From Lineus longissimus (taxonomy: Eukaryota > Nemertea > Pilidiophora > Heteronemertea > Lineidae): a DNA stretch of 64,000 bases. The stretch is taken from assembly GCF_910592395.1 (NCBI RefSeq), contig NC_088314.1:1736001-1800000 (forward strand). The letters are read 5' to 3'. Each line of letters begins with the position of its first letter. The first letter of the stretch is position 1. This document shows, in pieces, positions 38,477-49,759 of this stretch. The notes beneath the pieces were generated by a model. It was given only the letters and a program-made list of their open reading frames with translations, was not told the origin of the DNA and made no database searches. A program made the translations under genes and the position numbers.

Positions 38477-41400
38477 TCACACTTCAGCAATCTCCTCCTC
38501 GTCTACAACCCTTTCGTACTTGATCTCCCTCATGATCGGACCCGGTGACGACTCCTCACCACTCCTGGAGTCAAGTGTACAATCAATGCTATTGACCAAC
38601 CGCAGTTGTCTTACGTATGACGAGTAGAAAGACTCCTCTTCATTGGGCATCATCACCTGCCCATCATTTGGCAATGGCTCATCAACTTCTGCCTCTACTA
38701 CCATCTGCAGGACGTATTCTCTTTTTGACCACTTGCACAACTCGTCATAAACCTGTTTGGTATTTTTACGATCTTTTGGCTTTGCACACCAGCAAGATTC
38801 AATCAAATTCTGCCAATCTTGACTTGGGGGAACACATCCTTTGATTGTAAATGTAGGTCTGTAGTCGTCCTTCTGGATTTTTCCCTCAAGTTCAATCCAT
38901 GACATCCCTGCATCCAGCAGGTCGAAAAAAACACGCTGGCCATACCAAAGCTCCCACATGACCATGGCAAGGCTGTAGATGTCAGCTTCCCTTGTTGCCA
39001 GGCCAGTCTGGAGGATGTCGGGGTCTGTGTACAAGTACGTCCCTCTCTGGGTACCGGTCACATCCCGCTCCCTCTTAGCTTGGCCCAAGTCGCTAAGTTT
39101 GACAACACCATTATCCGTCAGCTTGAAATAAATGTTGACACAAATACAGTGAAATTGTTTTCTACATAAAATGGGATGCTGTCAGTTCAACCTATCTCAT
39201 AGGTATTTTACAATGACTGCCTTAAATCAGAAATAACTTTCTTTTCCCAGAGAAAACATGAGCACTCCAACCCAGATTTCATCAGGCTGGCTCATTTCTA
39301 TAGTCTCCCTTCAAAGACAGTAGGCTACTGGTAAACTGTACTAACTCAACTTCACTTACCAAGACATTGTCTGTCTTGAGGTCACGATGTATGTAGCTCT
39401 TGCGATGAATGTACAGCAACCCTTTGGCAATCTGCTGAGAGACATCTGCAATGAACTCGAATGCAACCGAACGTTTCTCGGGATCTGTCTGATGTCCCGG
39501 GTTCTTCTCTCGCTGGGTGTAGACGATGTCTGCGAGGGTACACTTGCAGAGTTCAAGCAGTAGTGTCAGGCGTTGGTTGCTGTCGAGGATCGTCCCGATG
39601 TAGCGGATGATGTTTTCATCTTGCAAGTTGCTGTGGAAGAGAAGGAGAGCCATGACACAATGTGAGGAACATGACTGATTTCCAACATTCAACAATTCAA
39701 CTTTTTAATGTTGGTTAAAACTTACATCAATGTCTCCCTCTCCAATGCATAATCCATAGCATTGTCAGCAGTCAGCTCGACCTTCATGACCTTGGCTGCG
39801 ACCTTTTCCACTTGACCTTCATCCCGCTTCAGATTTACCACCCAAACATCAGCAAAACTACCTGTCCCGATGATGTGTTTTCGTTCAATGTCTGCCTCAC
39901 TGAAAACATCTGGGTCGTCACTCAGCAAGTTCCTGAAACCACAACATAGTCAGAATGTGTGAGCGAGGATATTATCCAGTGTGCTTCCTGTCCAGGCACG
40001 GCACCCGGACAAATTCAAATTTTTCCACTTTAGCGCTCGGGGAAAAAAAGGTTCGCCCCAGACAGATTGATGGAGTAGGCCTAATATTTTTGTAATACGA
40101 ATGAATAGACTGTTTGCCCTATCAAAGAAATTAGGAACAAATCCTATTGGATACACCCACCTGAATCTAAACAGCTGAAGGAAGCCATGACTAGTGTTAA
40201 CCTGCTCCAATAGAGGGCTGTACTTTTTCAGTATATCCTTGGTGGCTGTGATATCCCCTTCAACATCCTCGATAAGTTTCTTGTCCGCTTCAACAAGTTC
40301 TGGAATAATACTCTCAAACTTCATAATGTAATCCGATAGACCAGAAAGCTGGTTTTCGACGAATGTCTTCTTGATGTCCTCATCCTTCAGGGCATCAATC
40401 ACCTGTTTGGTCCACTGGAAGACGTACTTGTACTTATCCTTTCGATAAGCCAGTAATTTGCGATCGTGTTGGATTTTATCCCGTATTGCCAATGAACCCA
40501 TGATTGGCAGGGCAATGGCTGATGCGATGATTGCCAATGGTAGCCAAATTGGTGAGGTCAATCCTAGAACTAGTTTTTCTGCAGCAGAGAATAGTGCCCC
40601 GTCTTCTGGGACATCCTCCATTAACCCACCGGAAGCTGATGTCTGAGGCAGCGACCCAGCACCCTGCATCAGTCTCTCAATTCGCTGGAGCTCATTCTCA
40701 ACATGTGCAAACTTCTTGCGGAATGCTCCAAACAAATTTTTCTTCGTCGTCTCAAATATTCTGTGCTCTGATTCCCAGTCTGCGACTTCTTTAAACAAAG
40801 CCTCGCGAATCAAGTCCTTACAAATGAACCGATTCTTCTCCATGTCCTCTTCATCGGGTATTTCCTGTTCACAGCAATGGCGTGCTATTCTCTCCATGGT
40901 TTTTTTAAGCCGGAGATTCTCCGCAAGTTTCGTCACAATTTTCACAGTCTTCTTTTCAAGTAGCTCCTGCAAGTCTTCTATGATTTTTTTGGATTCATTC
41001 AGTAATCGTGAAAGCTTGTGTTTTATATGATTGGCTATCTTCAGTCTCTCTTCATTACTACGCTTAGCATTGGTGACTCTCGTCTGGATCGTGTTGGTGA
41101 TCCTACCATGGACATACTCAAGCCACCTGAACAACATATCAAAAAAGCGGTCAGAAACTTGAACAATTTACACTAAAAGTAAATGATTCCACACATGTTG
41201 TCATCAGACTAGTAATTTTATTTCTTCAATTCTTGTTCTTCATTCAAATAATTGTTAGCACTTGGCCTCCCAAAGCCTTTTCAAGATGGTTCAGTCAGGT
41301 ATAGTGATTGCCTGTTTCCTGAAACCAAATCGCTTCCCTCTGATAACCATTGCTCACCTCTGATGGTTCCTAATACAGATATTCAGTCCCATCTCCATGA

Positions 41401-43772
41401 AGCCATAGATGCTATCCAGTAAAAGCTTATAATCATCTGTCTCGCCAGCTTCCATTTGTAAAAGACGTCTGGCCTAAACAAAGGAAAAGTTTACTTTACT
41501 TGGCTGCCGAATTAACGAACTGTGCAGTCGACCTCTTACGGTATCCTATACATGAACAGCCCTGAACCTGGCAACATCGACTGGTAAAAAGTAAGACAAT
41601 GGTGCAGAGAAAATACTCAACTCACCTGTTTAACCGAGAGATAATAGATTTGTTTCTTTTCATCTAATCCACTCCACATCTTCTTCAACTTCTCGATGTT
41701 GCGTTTCTTTAATTCTTCTTTCGATGCGTCAGGGACCTCGTCCCACTTGTTGAAAATAAAAATGGCCGACTGCGGGTTGAAGACTTGAAGCTGTCCTTCG
41801 CTCGTGTTTGATGTGATCTGCTTTAGGATGAGCTCAATCTTGAAAAAGGAGAACAAACTTTTATCGATACAATTTCGGAGTAAGTATCACTAGTAGCAAT
41901 AAAGCTGATTGAGGAGCACTTTGAAGCTGATTTAGAATTCAGACCATTACCAGAATTGCCAGCAAGGATCAAAGCAAACCGAATCAACAAAACCAAACTT
42001 CAAAGTAATCCAACCAGAAATTTGTGCTCTGAAGCCCAAAATGATGCAGACAAAATAGTTACAACTTGACTATAGATGAAGACTTACCCGATTCTCTGAG
42101 ATGCCCCCACCATTGACACTACTGTTGACAATGTAGATGAAGGCAGCAGCTTTTGGCAAATACTGCAGGACTTTCTTGTTCATTTCTTTACTCTCACCAA
42201 CTCCAGGGCTATCCACCAGATACACATTGCCCTGCGATGAATGAAATCATTATATGAGAATGCTGCAAGGAATATGTACACCCTATTGTTTCCATCATCG
42301 CAAATCTGTCAAAATGGCCCGATTTCTCTGCTGCTAGCACGACAGTGCTGCCTGTCATATCGATGGAAAAAAACCACGAGTATAATAATGGCGTAAGCTG
42401 TATTGGTCCTGAATTGGTCTAATACCATTCAATACACCCTCTGTTGTCAAGACACTTCACCATTATGGATAACATTTGCCAGTCTTGAGGGTGTCCTTAA
42501 TAGGGAGTTTCTACCATATTTCATCACGGCCTATCTAGGTGTCAGTGGTCAGCAATCTCACTGAACTAACAGACGATCCTACCTGCAGCATCGGAATTGG
42601 CCAATGGATCCTAATAAGATCAAACTTGTTGACATCTTTCTCTCGGTCCTCAATGTTGGCAAACTCTTTCAATTTCTTCTGAACTTCAGGAAGGTCATCC
42701 CTGGGAAGTGTTACTGTCTCAAAGTTTTTATCTTCCTTCTTGTTCGGGTGTTTCTCCCCGTAATAGATTTCTGCCTCTGTTTTCTCACTGTTGTGTAGCT
42801 CACAGATGGTGGATGTGGCGCTCAGGGCATGATCAACAGGAAGGATGTCACTGCCGAGGAGGAGGTTCAGGAAGCTACTTTTACCAGCCCCTGTCTCACC
42901 TAAAATGATGAAAAGAACAGTGCAAATCTTCAACAGAATTGGATAGAGGGAGGGCATCAATAGTCAACTCAGTTGTGAGAATGTCAAAGATCTAGTGATT
43001 AAGTGGCTCTTGGTCCTTTTCTCCAGGACTTAATAAGACTTTTGTCTCTCCTCTCGGGTTGCAATTGTCTCAGCAAACCTGGATAAGTCAACAAAAAAGT
43101 TTGTGTTTTCCTTAATTCATGTCCTGAATCTGTTTCTTGGAAGACTTACTTACCAGTGACCAATATAGGGCAGCCATCGTTCCTTAACTTGAAGTCATGC
43201 TCCACAATCTGCTCTTTACAATTGCGGATCTGGTTATTGATATTTTCTTCCACCTTTTCATCACATCCCTCGAGTTTGAAGAACTCGAGTAACGCACTGT
43301 ATACTTCACCAAGTTGTCGTCTCTGCTCGGCGTCAGCTTGGGTGATCTGACGGAATCGATCCTGCTTCTGATCAAACAAAAGAACAGATGTCTAATTACA
43401 TTTGGCCAATGAACTTGGATAGATCTTAGTCTTCAGGTGACCACACCACCTGAGATCCTTTTCAGTTATCTAAATAACCTTTGACTTATTTGATCATCTC
43501 TACCAGATGCTCTCTTCCACTCTTTCAGTAACTTTTTTATTTCTCTCAGTGTCTCCACTCTCCAAAATCTATTTCATTAGCTTCACACAGCCTATAGTTA
43601 CCTTGGTTCGATCATCTTTCCCACAAGCTCTCTTACGATCTTTCAGTAACTTCTTAAATTCTCCCAATGTCTCAAGATCTCCAAAATCTATACCATTATC
43701 ATCACATAAGCTCATTGCAGACAATAAGTCATTTAGTTCATCAACATCAGCTTCGGTGTACTTCAGCGACAT
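38477..43772 (-). CDS. Gene B: mitofusin/dynamin-like GTPase fused to a protein kinase
   Basis: Ten coding exons on the minus strand: 43772-43602, 43367-43154, 42899-42583, 42231-42088, 41838-41626, 41473-41358, 41126-40161, 39932-39726, 39630-39360, 39121-38477; about 1087 residues. It is a paralogue of gene A with matching exon order and phases; five exons have identical lengths (214, 144, 213, 116, 271). GTPase motifs: G1 GETGAGKSS (129-137), G3 DSPG (241-244), G4 NKWD (312-315). The stalk has the hydrophobic LVLGLTSPIWLPLAIIASAI and onward. Kinase: IGTGSFADVW, Lys761 in AAKVM, HRDLKTDN (864-871), DLG in place of DFG (884-886), DPD in place of APE. The acidic C-terminal tail is about 40 residues longer than A's. 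As in A, a 5' UTR intron ends a few bases before the ATG. Role inferred as for gene A. Confidence 0.85.
42400..42516. mobile_element. Remnant of the pogo-like MITE family (gene B intron 3)
   Basis: GAGGGTGTCCTTAATAGGGA followed by GTTTCTACCAT matches the right end of the 5251-5500 element. The left end is barely recognisable (ACCATTCAATACACCCTCTG). An old copy in the intron between the G1 and G3 exons. Confidence 0.45.
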
Positions 43773-43779
43773 CTTTGTA

Positions 43780-44898
43780 CTGAGAAAGTAACTAGCACGG
43801 AAATGTCATCTCTACTCCACCTAAAGCAGCTGAAAAATTATGAAAAGTGGACAAACACAGTACATGTATCATTCCATTGTATGATATGAGACAATAGGGC
43901 CCTATTTACACCGATAGGGTATGGTGGGTACACATAACATAACAATAGTCACAAATAGCATACACAAGGCTGCTGGTGTTACACTGAATGTATGTGGGGG
44001 TTAAAATCGGAAATGACCTAGTTCAATCGCATTCAACTATAAATTCATTGAACAGTTGCGCTTCTTTAGTCAACCGATTACCTTTTTTTTGGGCAGTGAA
44101 CGGGGGATTGTAAGGTCGTTCCTATATATGTTGGCAAAGGCCTATACCGGTACTCACTTTAGGCCTATACTGTACTAACTGACTTGCTGACTGTTGATTT
44201 TGTTGTTGCCTATACCGGTACTCTAGGCCTATACTGTACTAACTGACTTGCTGACTGTTGGTTTTGTTTTTCACTAGCATCGCCATCATCATCATGATCA
44301 TGTTGAGTGTTGTTGGTCTCCATTCGATATCAATCATTTTACCATTAATATTCAGACAGTCAGAGACTTCATTCAGAAGGAGCAAGGGAGTGACAGTTAC
44401 CTTCCTTGTAAAGCCAACAAAGTCGAGGGATTGGTAATTTCTGGTACCTTCCTTTCAATCACCGGAAAAATCACAGAAAATAAAGAGAAATGCTATTTCC
44501 TGGAATCGGGTTTTCCCCAGGGTGAATTTTAGTTCCTTGAGAGGTTGAAAGAGGGCGATCGACAACTTGAGGACAAGCAGGATATTGGGGTTTGAAGTAT
44601 AATGTGACAAAATCATATATTCCACCAAAGTTCTTTGGAGGATATGTACAAAAATTACATCATTTTACTGACATATTTGCTGCAAAATTACTGAAGTATA
44701 TTTTGGCTATATTATTATGACTTTTTGCTTCAATTATATCATTTCCGAACATTGACTTGAACCTCAATTCTCTGGTTTTCCCTTGTTTCTAAAAATAGCC
44801 CAACCCGGAAATGTTCGTCTGGTACAAATGAGCAGATTTGGGGTTGTTTTTCATACAACAGTTTTCACTCGTTTCTAAGGCTTGTTTCTGCTGTGATC
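43780..44898. promoter_or_regulatory. Divergent intergenic region between gene B and gene C
   Basis: 1.13 kb separates the gene B and gene C start codons, which face away from each other, so the promoters of both probably lie here. It contains a 68-bp tandem duplication (44141-44270), a Rel/Dorsal-type site GGGAAAACCC on the minus strand (44508-44517), and GGAA-containing ETS-like sites (CCGGAAA near 44463 and 44807). No TATA box is obvious. Site matches by eye are weak evidence of function. Confidence 0.4.
44141..44270 (+). repeat. 68-bp tandem duplication
   Basis: CCTATACCGGTACTC at 44141 and again at 44209, each followed by the shared block AGGCCTATACTGTACTAACT and GACTTGCTGACTGTTG. Two copies, with a small deletion in the second. 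Confidence 0.85.
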
Positions 44899-47800
44899 AT
44901 GGACCGACGTGGTGGAGAAACACCAGAGAAGGCCGCTGATCGCCTGAAAGAGATTTTTAAGGGGTTTTCGAGTGATAAAAGGACGTTTGTGAAGTTGGTT
45001 CATGACACTCGAAAAGTTGCGGAAGAGGTGAGATGTCAGAAACTTGAAAGTGAGTTTAGAGCTACCCAGACCTAGTTAGTATCAAGAGTTACATATGCTA
45101 TAGATCGTGGTTGACTATAAGTCCTTATTTGGCTCACATGTCTCGACATCATTATTATTCAATACAGTATTGTTATTACCGAGACCACTTCTACAATTCA
45201 GATTCAAGAAAAGCTGACAAGAAATGTCGACGATGAACGCTTCAAAGAGAACATAACAACCCTGCTGAAAGAGAAGGAAGAGGTTGACCAGGTCGTGAAC
45301 CAAGAACCGTCCATTATTGTCGTTGGACAGACCAAGTCGGGAAAGAGTTCTTTCATCAATGAACTACTTGAGAAGACCGTCCTAGCTGCAGACCAAAGGC
45401 CTTGTACAGCCAGGTTGACCCAGTTAGAGCATGTCGATTGCCAAGAGAAACCGAAGGTTATAATTGTAAGCCAAGGAGGAAAGGTCCTGTCAGAAGAGCG
45501 ACTCTTGAAGAAGTACATTCCTGCTGATTTGGTGAATCTGCCATTTGAGAAGCGAGAGAATAAGGAGGCGGTTTACGCTAAAGTGATCGCGAGGATCGAG
45601 AATGATTTCCTGAAGAGCGGGGTGCGGATTATTGATTCACCGGGACGCAATGAGAACAGTCTTCTTGACGACCTTGTGATGGACCATATGAAGTCAATCC
45701 TGCCCCTTGTTATCTATGTCATTGACGGAAGAAATCAACTCACACTCAGGGTAAACAGTTACAAACTTTGCCTTTAACCCTCATCCAAAATTAAAATCAT
45801 ATTACCTGAGGGGGAGGATATTTTGAATGGCAGCCATGTTCAGCGATGAAATCAAATGCACCTGCGAATGACCATGATGATATTGATAGGTTTGGACAAA
45901 TTATAACAAATGCTTAGGAGTCTGTGACCCATGGCCACAGATGTGTGAGTGTGACATCTCTATTTACAGTACACTTCCATCCATGCCCTGGTAATGAAAG
46001 CAAATCATACATTCGTGTAGTGCCGTGCCATGAAATATGGTGTGTTTGATGTCCCAGCAAGAACACTAGACTACTCTCTTGTTTCAGGTTACCTGTAGAG
46101 TTGACTCCTTATGGTTTATTCATTGATGTTTGTATGTTTAATCCTTTAGGATAAGGAAGATATCAACAGCATCCTCGGGCAGACGCTGCCTGAAAATATG
46201 TTCTTTGTCGTCACCAAGATTGAGGCAGATGAGGATGACATGTCCAGCAGTGAGGAAGAGAGTGATGAGGACGATGATGATGATGACGATGATTACAAGA
46301 AAGAAATTGAAGAAAAGGAAACTAAGAACAAGAGCGCAGTAAGATGGCCGAACTTTGGTGGAATTACATTAATTTGGAGACCTCAGCTGATGGCTTCTTA
46401 AAGCCTGTATACATAGTAGATGGTTGCACCTGATTGGTAGTCCCCTCCAGGCTGCTACACTGATCCCCTCTCATAACTTCCTTGAGTGGCACTTTCTGAA
46501 AACTATTTTGAATGACTTCCTTCATGTCCTTTCTGAACCGTTAAGGTTCCATATTTCGAATTTTTATTTCTTCCTGCCCACTAAATGGACTAGTGAATGG
46601 CCCCAAAAGTGACAGGTGAACAAAGTTTTAGTTTGCTTTACTACCAATTTCAGGTTTACCGCAAGTTGTGTGATGAGGGGTTCCTGGATGGTTCGGTGGC
46701 AATGGAAGACTGTCCTCGGTTCCATGGGTTGTCAGCATGGAAGATTAAAACACATCGCAAGAAGGCAGAGACGATGCCAAATCGTTACACAAAAGCTTTT
46801 GACAGATTCAAGAGCTGTCTTGTTGATTTCACCAAAAAACAGCTGCAGTACCATATTGATTGTGCCGCAAAAAGCCTTGCGGATAATCACAGAATGTGTA
46901 TTGATGTCTTCATCGATGAGGCTAATCGTATATACGATGAGAGGCATGCCTATAAGGATACTGTGGAGCGGGCAGAGAGAAGTGAGGATAAGCTTCATGA
47001 TGAAATCCTGGGAAAGATCGCTGGTGATGGACAGAAATTAGAAGAGGTGATCAGAGCATGTTTCAGCGAGGAAATCTTTGATGATATCAAGAAAGGTGCT
47101 GCAGAATACAAGTACAAGCCCTACCAGCCGAAGAAGAAGCGAAATTCAATGATCAGTAGCACAGAGACTCTGCCATCAGAGGGAGCTGCTGCAACCATGA
47201 CATTTGATGGGAAAATGGTCTATGGGATCGAAGAAACGAATGTGATAGAAATTACTGTTCCAGCAAATGGGTTCATAAATAATGGTGAACTGGTCCAGGA
47301 ATGCCGTCAGCAAATTGAGCGGTTTGTGTACAACAGACTTGGGAACTTGTTGTCACGGAAGGTTTGGGCACACTTCAGTGAGGACGATGGGTTGTTGAGT
47401 CAAATGTGGTCCGAGTTGAGTAACCTCAAGTTGGAGGACACAGACGGCAAGAGTGCAACTGTGGAAAGTCTGAAGGGCATGATGATAAAGAATTACAAGT
47501 TCGACCCGAAAAAGGAGCATTTTGAGGAAAAGCTGAAGATGAAGATCAGAAATGCTCTGCGGAATTTGTTGCGGCGCTTCGTGGGTATGTTCAAGGGTGA
47601 AATGGGCCGTACTGGAGTTGGGATGCCGGAGTGGAAGGTAGCGATTGCAGGTGATAGCCTGGAGAAAGTGAGTGCCACACGCATCAAGGATGGCGTTATG
47701 AGGGAATTGGTGGACCACATCAAATCTGGACACACCAGTTTTAGGAAGGAGATTAGAATGATGAAGGAAGTCTACCAGAAGCAGCTTGAACTTGGTAAAG

Positions 47801-49252
47801 CGGCCAGGAAGGAAATCCGAGGATACACCCCACGCATTGCATCACTCGAGCTAAGGTCATTAGACTTGGTGGACAGGCACATTTATGGAATTCCACAATG
47901 CTTAAGAACCTTAGGCTCTGGGACACAGGGAAGTGTTCACGGGACAAAGCTTCGAGGTCCGAATGATGAGAAGTTGGCCATGAAGGTCATCAGAGGAAGG
48001 TGCATCAAGGGGGCTGATCCCCTTGATAAGATAGCAACAGAAGTCCATCATCTACGGTAGGTACTTTTAATGTTTTCTTTGAGAGTAAGACAGAGGAAGA
48101 ACTTGCTTGGTGGTCCGGATAATCTTAAGTAATGTTTTTTTCACCTTTTTCAGGCAACTAAGTCATCCGAATTTGGCCAAGCTCCATGGCTGCATCATCC
48201 TGAATGATACAAGCGAAGATGGAGCCGGGACGCCTTCCACTGAGATTGGTATGCTCATTGAGGAGATGAAGGGTGACCTGTTAGCATTGTTACCACAGTA
48301 CTCTCGTCTGAATGATCGCCTAAAGATGGCGCTGGAAGCAGGATATGCTGTCAGGTATCTCCATCAGCGTAAAATGATTCATCGCGACATCAAACCAGCA
48401 AACGTTTTGGTAAGTTTGTTCCGAGTTATGTAACAGTAGTTGAGGTCACGAGGGTCCAGATATATTGATTATACATGGCTTTGATCCAAATTGGTCCTTC
48501 AGGTTAAAGCTAAGGTCACTATCGAGAACTTCTGACGCTACAGTAATTGAGCCAGTTTCCATGAGCTTATCTTGGTAAAGAGTCTTGCTCAACAACAGTA
48601 AGATAAAGCAGTCGTGGTGGTATTTCCAAGAGTCAAACTTATAACCTCCTGCTTATAAGCAGTTCACCATCACCACACTAATCCAATTTTAATACTATTA
48701 GATCATTCTGGTACTGCAGGATCTTCTGCAGTGATATCCAATACAACGCATTTATCATATTGAGGGTTGCAACAGCCCTTGAGTGACTTCACAGTAATGA
48801 ATCTACTTTAATGCAAATGTAAACATAAAAGATAATTTTCTTCTTCCTTCCTTCAGCTTGGTGAGAATGGCAGGGTCATTCTGACTGATTTTGGTTGTTG
48901 CAAGCCGATTGGATTGATGAACGAATCCTTACTGGGGACGCCAATCCACATGGCACCGGAAATGCTCACCACGGACACACAAGACTACGACAACAAAATC
49001 GATGTCTATGCTTTTGGGATTTTCCTCTGGTATTGCGCCGAAGGAGCTGGAAATCATCCTATCGATCCTGCTGTCGAAGATAGCGTTGGAGTTGTTTTTC
49101 AGAACACACGCCTGGGAAGGAGACCGAAATGCCAACCACACTTTCCAGTGGCGCTTTGGGGGCTTATGGAACGTTGCTGGGACGAGAATGTGCAGAAACG
49201 ACCAACCATGGACGAGGTCTGTGCTGAACTGGAACGAATGATCAGAGAGTAA
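44899..49252 (+). CDS. Gene C: DSTYK-like GTPase-kinase
   Basis: Six exons in phase: 44899-45027, 45202-45750, 46150-46338, 46654-48056, 48154-48409, 48857-49252; about 973 residues (human DSTYK has 929). The N-terminal half has a P-loop GQTKSGKSS (85-93), G3 DSPG (188-191) and a G4-like TKIE (248-251), followed at once by an Asp/Glu-rich insert (about 252-285). A long helical middle region has no membrane segment. The kinase is canonical: LGSGTQGSV (709-717), Lys733 in AMKVI, HRDIKPAN (833-840), DFG (853-855), and APE (875-877) in GTPIHMAPEML. GTPIHMAPE plus the YDNKIDVYAFGIFLWY stretch closely resembles DSTYK. Known role of DSTYK: a dual-specificity kinase linked to FGF/ERK signalling and development. 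Ortholog or divergent co-ortholog is undecided. Gene C is head to head with gene B. Confidence 0.85.
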
Positions 49253-49734
49253 TGAACAATTGCAACATATTCTAAATCACCTCGGTTAGAATGTTTCATC
49301 TTTATGACGTAAGCTTCATAGGCCTTGTTTTAATCACAGAGGTTTCGGTGAGAAAACCTTCTCTGTGTCAAAATCAGATTTTTAGTGGATTAGGGGTATG
49401 CCTGTACTATATCGAGCTATTATTGTGTGTGCTATTATGATTGCCCATGATCAAAGTGAACATTGCCGCAAAGCCACACAGCTTTCTTTATTGTGTGAAC
49501 GAAAGCAGTGAACCACACTGACATTCAGATTAGACGTCTCACAGTACATGGCAGCGTCTTGCATAGAAATGGCAGCGATATGTTCAGCAGTGATGGGAGG
49601 AGAGATTAAGCGAATGATCACCAGCGCTGGGAATTCAGGATTCTCAAAATGAATGTGCTAAATGTATATAAAATATATTTTGATAATTTCTATCTATTGC
49701 CAGTGTGCCAATTTACTTGAATTCATTCCATTTG

Positions 49735-49740
49735 AATAAA
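49735..49740 (+). terminator. Probable poly(A) signal of gene C
   Basis: AATAAA about 0.48 kb after the gene C stop, followed within about 20 bases by a T/G-rich stretch (CCGTTTGTTGC), as expected downstream of a cleavage site. Confidence 0.5.
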
Positions 49741-49759
49741 ATATGATTAGAATAGCATT

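Noticed and set aside
48610-48700. Another tRNA-like segment in a gene C intron (minus strand)
   Set aside because: The B-box match is poor (GGTTATAAGTTTGACTC) and stems do not pair; too weak to call.
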